DNA of 64,000 nucleotides. Origin: Accumulibacter jenkinsii (GTDB lineage Bacteria; Pseudomonadota; Gammaproteobacteria; Burkholderiales; Rhodocyclaceae). Of the stretch, positions 61,801 through 64,000 are shown in pieces. The position numbers and the translations under genes are program-made. Under the pieces are notes generated by a model. It saw only the letters and a program-made list of their open reading frames with translations. It did not search any database and was not told the origin of the DNA. Each line of letters opens with the position of its first letter. Within the stretch, counting starts at the first letter, position 1. The DNA lies in NCBI GenBank assembly GCA_036625225.1, contig JAZKUF010000002.1, positions 930,001-994,000 on the forward strand. Reading direction: 5' to 3'.

Positions 61801-63304
61801 CTGGGGCCGGCAACTGGAACGGCTGCAGGGCGATCACTCGATTCGCCAGGCCCTGGTCGGCTGGCTCGACACCAGCCGCCGCCTGCTGTCGACGCGGCGC
61901 CTCGACCGGCGGCAGACCCTGCTCGGCGAGGCGCGCAAGCTGATGAAGCAATGCGCCGATGCGGTGCCGGTCTGGATCATGCCGATCGCCATCATGGCCG
62001 AGAGCTTCGACCCGCGGACGACGCGCTTCGACGTCGTGATCATCGACGAAGCCAGCCAGGCCGACCTCAATGCACTGATCCCGCTCTACCTCGGCAAGCA
62101 GGTGATCGTCGTCGGCGACCATGAGCAGGTGACGCCGCTGGGGGTCGGCAAGGGACAGGTCATCCTCGAAAATCTGCGCAAGTCGATGCTGCAGGCGATC
62201 CCGAACGCGCACCTGTTCGACCACCTGTCGTCGATCTACGACATCGGCCGGCAATCGTTCGGTGACGCGCTGCGGCTGGTCGAACATTTCCGCTGCGTGC
62301 CGGAGATCATCGCCTTCAGCAACCAGCTCTCCTACGACGGCCAGATCCGGCCGCTGCGCGAGGCCAATTCGACCGACCTCAAGCCGGCGTGCGTCGCCTG
62401 CCGGGTCGATGGCATCCGCGAGGGCGACATCAACCGGGTCGAGGCGCGGCGCATCATCGACACCATCGCGGCAATGATTCGGCATCCGCGCTATGCCGGC
62501 AAGACGATCGGCATCATCTCGCTGCTCGGCGAAGCGCAGGCCCTGCTGATCCAGTCGCTGCTGCACCAGGAGATCGACGGCGCCGAGATCGCGCAGCGGC
62601 GGATCCAGGCCGGCATCTCGGGCGAGTTCCAGGGCGACGAGCGCGACGTCGTCTTCCTCTCGATGGTCGACAGCACGCCCGCCGAGGGGCCGCTGCGCAC
62701 CACCGGCGAAGGCGCTTTCGAACTCATCAAGAAGCGCTACAACGTCGCCGCGAGCCGTGCCCGCGACCAGATGTGGGTGGTGCATTCGTTCGATCCCGAC
62801 CGTCACCTGAAGCCCGGCGACCTTCGCCTCAGGCTGCTGCAGCACGTCCGCGATCCGCTTTCGGCAAGCCAGGGTTTCAACCAGGAGGTCGGCAAGACCG
62901 AGTCACCGTTCGAGCGCGAGGTGCTCAGGCGCCTGACCGACGCCGGTTACCGGGTCACCTCGCAGTGGCGGGTCGGCTACTACCGGATCGACATGGTGGT
63001 CGAGGGCGCCGGCAGGCGTCTGGCGATCGAGTGCGATGGCGACCGTTACCACCCGCTCGAAAAGCTCGCCGACGACATGGCACGACAGGCCATTCTCGAA
63101 CGGCTGGGCTGGCAGTTCGTCCGCATTCGCGGCAGCGCTTTCTACCGCAACCCGCACCTCGCGCTGCAACCGGTCTTCGAGCGCCTCGACGAGGTCGGCA
63201 TCCTGCCGGAGCCAGAGACCGACCGCTCACTGCCGGCCGACCAGACGCTGATCGATGAACTCGACGCGCTGATCGCCACCCACGCAGCGCCCGCAGCGGC
63301 GTAA
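58802..63304 (+). CDS. SF1 (Upf1/Dna2-like) helicase fused to a Vsr-like nuclease
   Basis: 1500 residues. Order seen: N-terminal region of about 360 residues without recognised motifs; helicase core with Walker A GPPGTGKTHT (392-401) and motif Ia SILVTAQTAKALRVV; a long helical insert (about 470-1050); Walker B VVIIDEASQADLNALIPLYL (about 1078-1097) with GDHEQVTPLG as motif III; C-terminal helicase motifs EFQGDERDVVFLSMV and KKRYNVAASRARDQMWVV; and a nuclease domain (about 1368-1460) SPFEREVLRRLTDAGY, YRIDMVV, RLAIECDGDRYHP of the Vsr/MTES_1575 endonuclease-like type, with Asp and Glu-x-Asp metal ligands in place. Such fusions occur in defence islands and as DNA-processing enzymes. GTG start with AAGGA 7 bases upstream. 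Convergent with rdgC. Confidence 0.88.
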   Translation: MSDVIKSRIRQLYQFLKEANQLRFRPVRSIELQPRVVRLADLPDHPAMQLLRPVRTDHPEAIPDTLLRVQRPLLTRCPEPPPSIAGWLLPKWDDPARMPAPAESANGSDEEGRTITIGFADDDDRVADFAAWSARREAWRTPEIAARQAMAFFERFYDIYAAIEKDGEELELLAADGHFLWLATSGVDGPVSVHHPILLKRVELRFDPRVPEFTVHETDREPELYGSLFVDLQDIAPTAIRERKNELENAGYHPLGWDDTEAFLRTFIQTVSPLRGEYLDGLPHDGATTTPRLYREPLLLLRKRIAGIANAVDAIIGDIDLGVTFPPSLAQITGTMAEWESAGFGNPADAGSAERGAANFSDDDILLAKEANDEQMQIIRRLEYRGSVLVQGPPGTGKTHTIGNLIGHLLAQGKSILVTAQTAKALRVVRDKVPEMLQPLAVSVLGSDQGARQQLASSINAITERLTRDSAQGLLQKADRLAAERCRLLSESRQLADRLRQALDNEYREIIVGEERYTPADAARRVAAGSLSDGWIPAPVALGSDLCLGEQELVRLYALGTASTSEEDQDARRPLPALAQWPSQRQFELMLSSYRQLTTVDLTPGAERWQAGDRGSESIEQLAGELAAEFSDDLRRQSWRPYAIVAGIHGGGEREVWQRLIANIELAVQVTARHALLLHHRPRLSPAMPIEQQRQLCLAIGQHLDGGGKLGFLQLATRPAWRQFIRTTSVAAGQPQHRDHFEALAQQAEIEHLRSSLAAAWDSLIGQYIEQPFNSLGTSPELACRALIPEIRRCLDWHATVWLPLAARLQEEGLQLARLITSLPRRLSPVAEHLLIEELAASVLPPLLASEAARRRLRECEAGFRALVDLATEVDPTSPDQGCIGRLIAAVRCRDGTAYAAALAYAGRLQTIRPLLAERDALAARLARVAPGWAQMILHRLPPHDRGSAPGDCAGAWAWRQLHDELAERDRLDAHALQREIDRARAALRELTQSLIDARAWGRQLERLQGDHSIRQALVGWLDTSRRLLSTRRLDRRQTLLGEARKLMKQCADAVPVWIMPIAIMAESFDPRTTRFDVVIIDEASQADLNALIPLYLGKQVIVVGDHEQVTPLGVGKGQVILENLRKSMLQAIPNAHLFDHLSSIYDIGRQSFGDALRLVEHFRCVPEIIAFSNQLSYDGQIRPLREANSTDLKPACVACRVDGIREGDINRVEARRIIDTIAAMIRHPRYAGKTIGIISLLGEAQALLIQSLLHQEIDGAEIAQRRIQAGISGEFQGDERDVVFLSMVDSTPAEGPLRTTGEGAFELIKKRYNVAASRARDQMWVVHSFDPDRHLKPGDLRLRLLQHVRDPLSASQGFNQEVGKTESPFEREVLRRLTDAGYRVTSQWRVGYYRIDMVVEGAGRRLAIECDGDRYHPLEKLADDMARQAILERLGWQFVRIRGSAFYRNPHLALQPVFERLDEVGILPEPETDRSLPADQTLIDELDALIATHAAPAAA

Positions 63305-63305
63305 G

Positions 63306-64000
63306 CTAGCCCGCCGCTGCCGGTTCGCCGCCGAGGGCCGCCAGCAGGTCGTCGAGCAGCTGCGCCACTTCGCCGGTCATCAGGGTGAAGTCGATGTCGA
63401 AGCGTTCGTCCTCGTTGTCGCCCTGGCCTTCGGCCTGTTCCTTGAGCAGGTCGAGAAAGACGAGGCGCTTGACCTGCAGGAGGTCGTTGAGAACGAACGA
63501 GATGCGGTCGTTCCAGGTCATCGCGAGGCGGGTCACGACCTTGCCGGCGGCGATGTGCTGGCGGATCTCTTCGCCGTCGAGCGAGTGCTTGGCATAGCGC
63601 ACGGTGGCTTTCTCGGTCGAGCGCAGTTCGAGGTCCTGATCGAGGGTGAAAGCGGCCGGCGCTTCGCCGCCGGCGACCCAGCCGGTCATCGCTGCCGAAG
63701 GCGACTGGCAAACCTTGACCACCTTGGCCGGCAGGCCCCCGAGCGACTTCTGCAGGTGTTCGAGAAACTCCTCGGCTTTCGCCGGCGACGCCGAATCGAT
63801 CACCAGCCAGCCATTGATCGGGTCGATCCAGCCGTAGGTGCTGCGGCTGCGGACGAAGGCGCGCGGCAGGAGTTCGAGGGTCATCTCTTCGACCATCTCG
63901 CGCATCTCGCGGCGCCCGATGCGGCGCCCCTCGGCTTCCTCGATCTCCTTCGCCTTGTCGCTGGCGAAGCGCTTGACGATCGACGCCGGCAGCAGCTTTT
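63306..64000 (-). CDS. rdgC: recombination-associated protein RdgC, 5' end missing (window edge)
   Basis: Nucleoid-associated ring-forming DNA-binding protein that restrains RecA in enterics. The visible 230 residues run to the true C-terminus. Recognisable are LLPASIVKRFASDKAKEIEE, TLELLPRAFVRSRSTYGWID, NGWLVIDSASPAKAEEFLEH, LRSTEKATVRYAKHSLDGEE, IRQHIAAGKVVTRLAMTWND and RISFVLNDLLQVKRLVFLDL. The full protein is about 300 residues, so roughly 70 are missing to the right. The TAG at 63306-63308 is one base from the helicase stop; the two genes converge with no room for a terminator. Confidence 0.94.
   Translation of the reverse strand, partial: KLLPASIVKRFASDKAKEIEEAEGRRIGRREMREMVEEMTLELLPRAFVRSRSTYGWIDPINGWLVIDSASPAKAEEFLEHLQKSLGGLPAKVVKVCQSPSAAMTGWVAGGEAPAAFTLDQDLELRSTEKATVRYAKHSLDGEEIRQHIAAGKVVTRLAMTWNDRISFVLNDLLQVKRLVFLDLLKEQAEGQGDNEDERFDIDFTLMTGEVAQLLDDLLAALGGEPAAAG

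Noticed and set aside
60713..62845. Minus-strand open frame of about 700 codons inside the helicase gene
   Set aside because: Antisense shadow; the plus strand carries Walker B and the other helicase motifs through this stretch.

Overview
The window looks like chromosomal DNA of a GC-rich betaproteobacterium, most likely Rhodocyclales and close to Candidatus Accumulibacter (inference). The basis is high GC throughout, the gene orders dusB-fis, hemA-prfA-prmC-grxD and argH/algZ-algR-hemC-hemD-hemX-hemY, a PilS/PilR pair, GTP-type PEP carboxykinase, a MaeB malic enzyme with a phosphotransacetylase tail, aerobic HemF and a PEP-CTERM protein remnant. Most of the window is ordinary core genome, densely packed, with many 4-bp ATGA stop/start overlaps.

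Layout. 1-7.7 kb: ispA (cut by the left edge) and xseB, a SpoIIAA-like protein with a rhodanese sulfurtransferase, a FadH-type dienoyl-CoA reductase, a PAS chemoreceptor, a hemolysin-III family membrane protein and a SYLF-domain protein. 8-16.4 kb: acetate kinase, FabI, MalQ, an ABC ATPase/FtsX-type permease pair and a divergent FtsH-like protease. 16.6-17.5 kb: an accessory pocket with a nucleotidyltransferase remnant and a ParE/RelE-type toxin-antitoxin pair. 17.6-36 kb: dusB-fis, purH, purD, hemF, the hemYXDC block with the AlgZR two-component system, argH, a Ser/Thr kinase fused to a cyclic-nucleotide-binding domain, a lipoprotein, then grxD, prmC, prfA and hemA. Six tetrapyrrole genes (hemA, hemC, hemD, hemX, hemY, hemF) therefore lie within 14 kb.

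36-41 kb, minus strand: a compact unit reading small secreted protein, PstS-like periplasmic protein, outer-membrane barrel, periplasmic sensor, PAS-GGDEF-EAL protein. The sensor and the GGDEF-EAL part are one reading frame interrupted by a single TGA. The unit looks like an envelope-sensing c-di-GMP module and is the best candidate here for an under-described system.

41-53.5 kb: a D,D-endopeptidase with a long basic linker, a patatin phospholipase, maeB and pckG back to back, an aminotransferase, ampD, pilR-pilS, a small zinc-ribbon protein and tRNA-Pro(CGG). 53.5-57.5 kb: ispB, then a complete IS66-family element (2448 bp, 8-bp target duplication) inserted into an already decayed PEP-CTERM gene. 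57.5-64 kb: an exported dienelactone-hydrolase-like protein, a 1500-residue SF1 helicase-nuclease fusion (candidate defence or DNA-processing factor) and rdgC, cut by the right edge.
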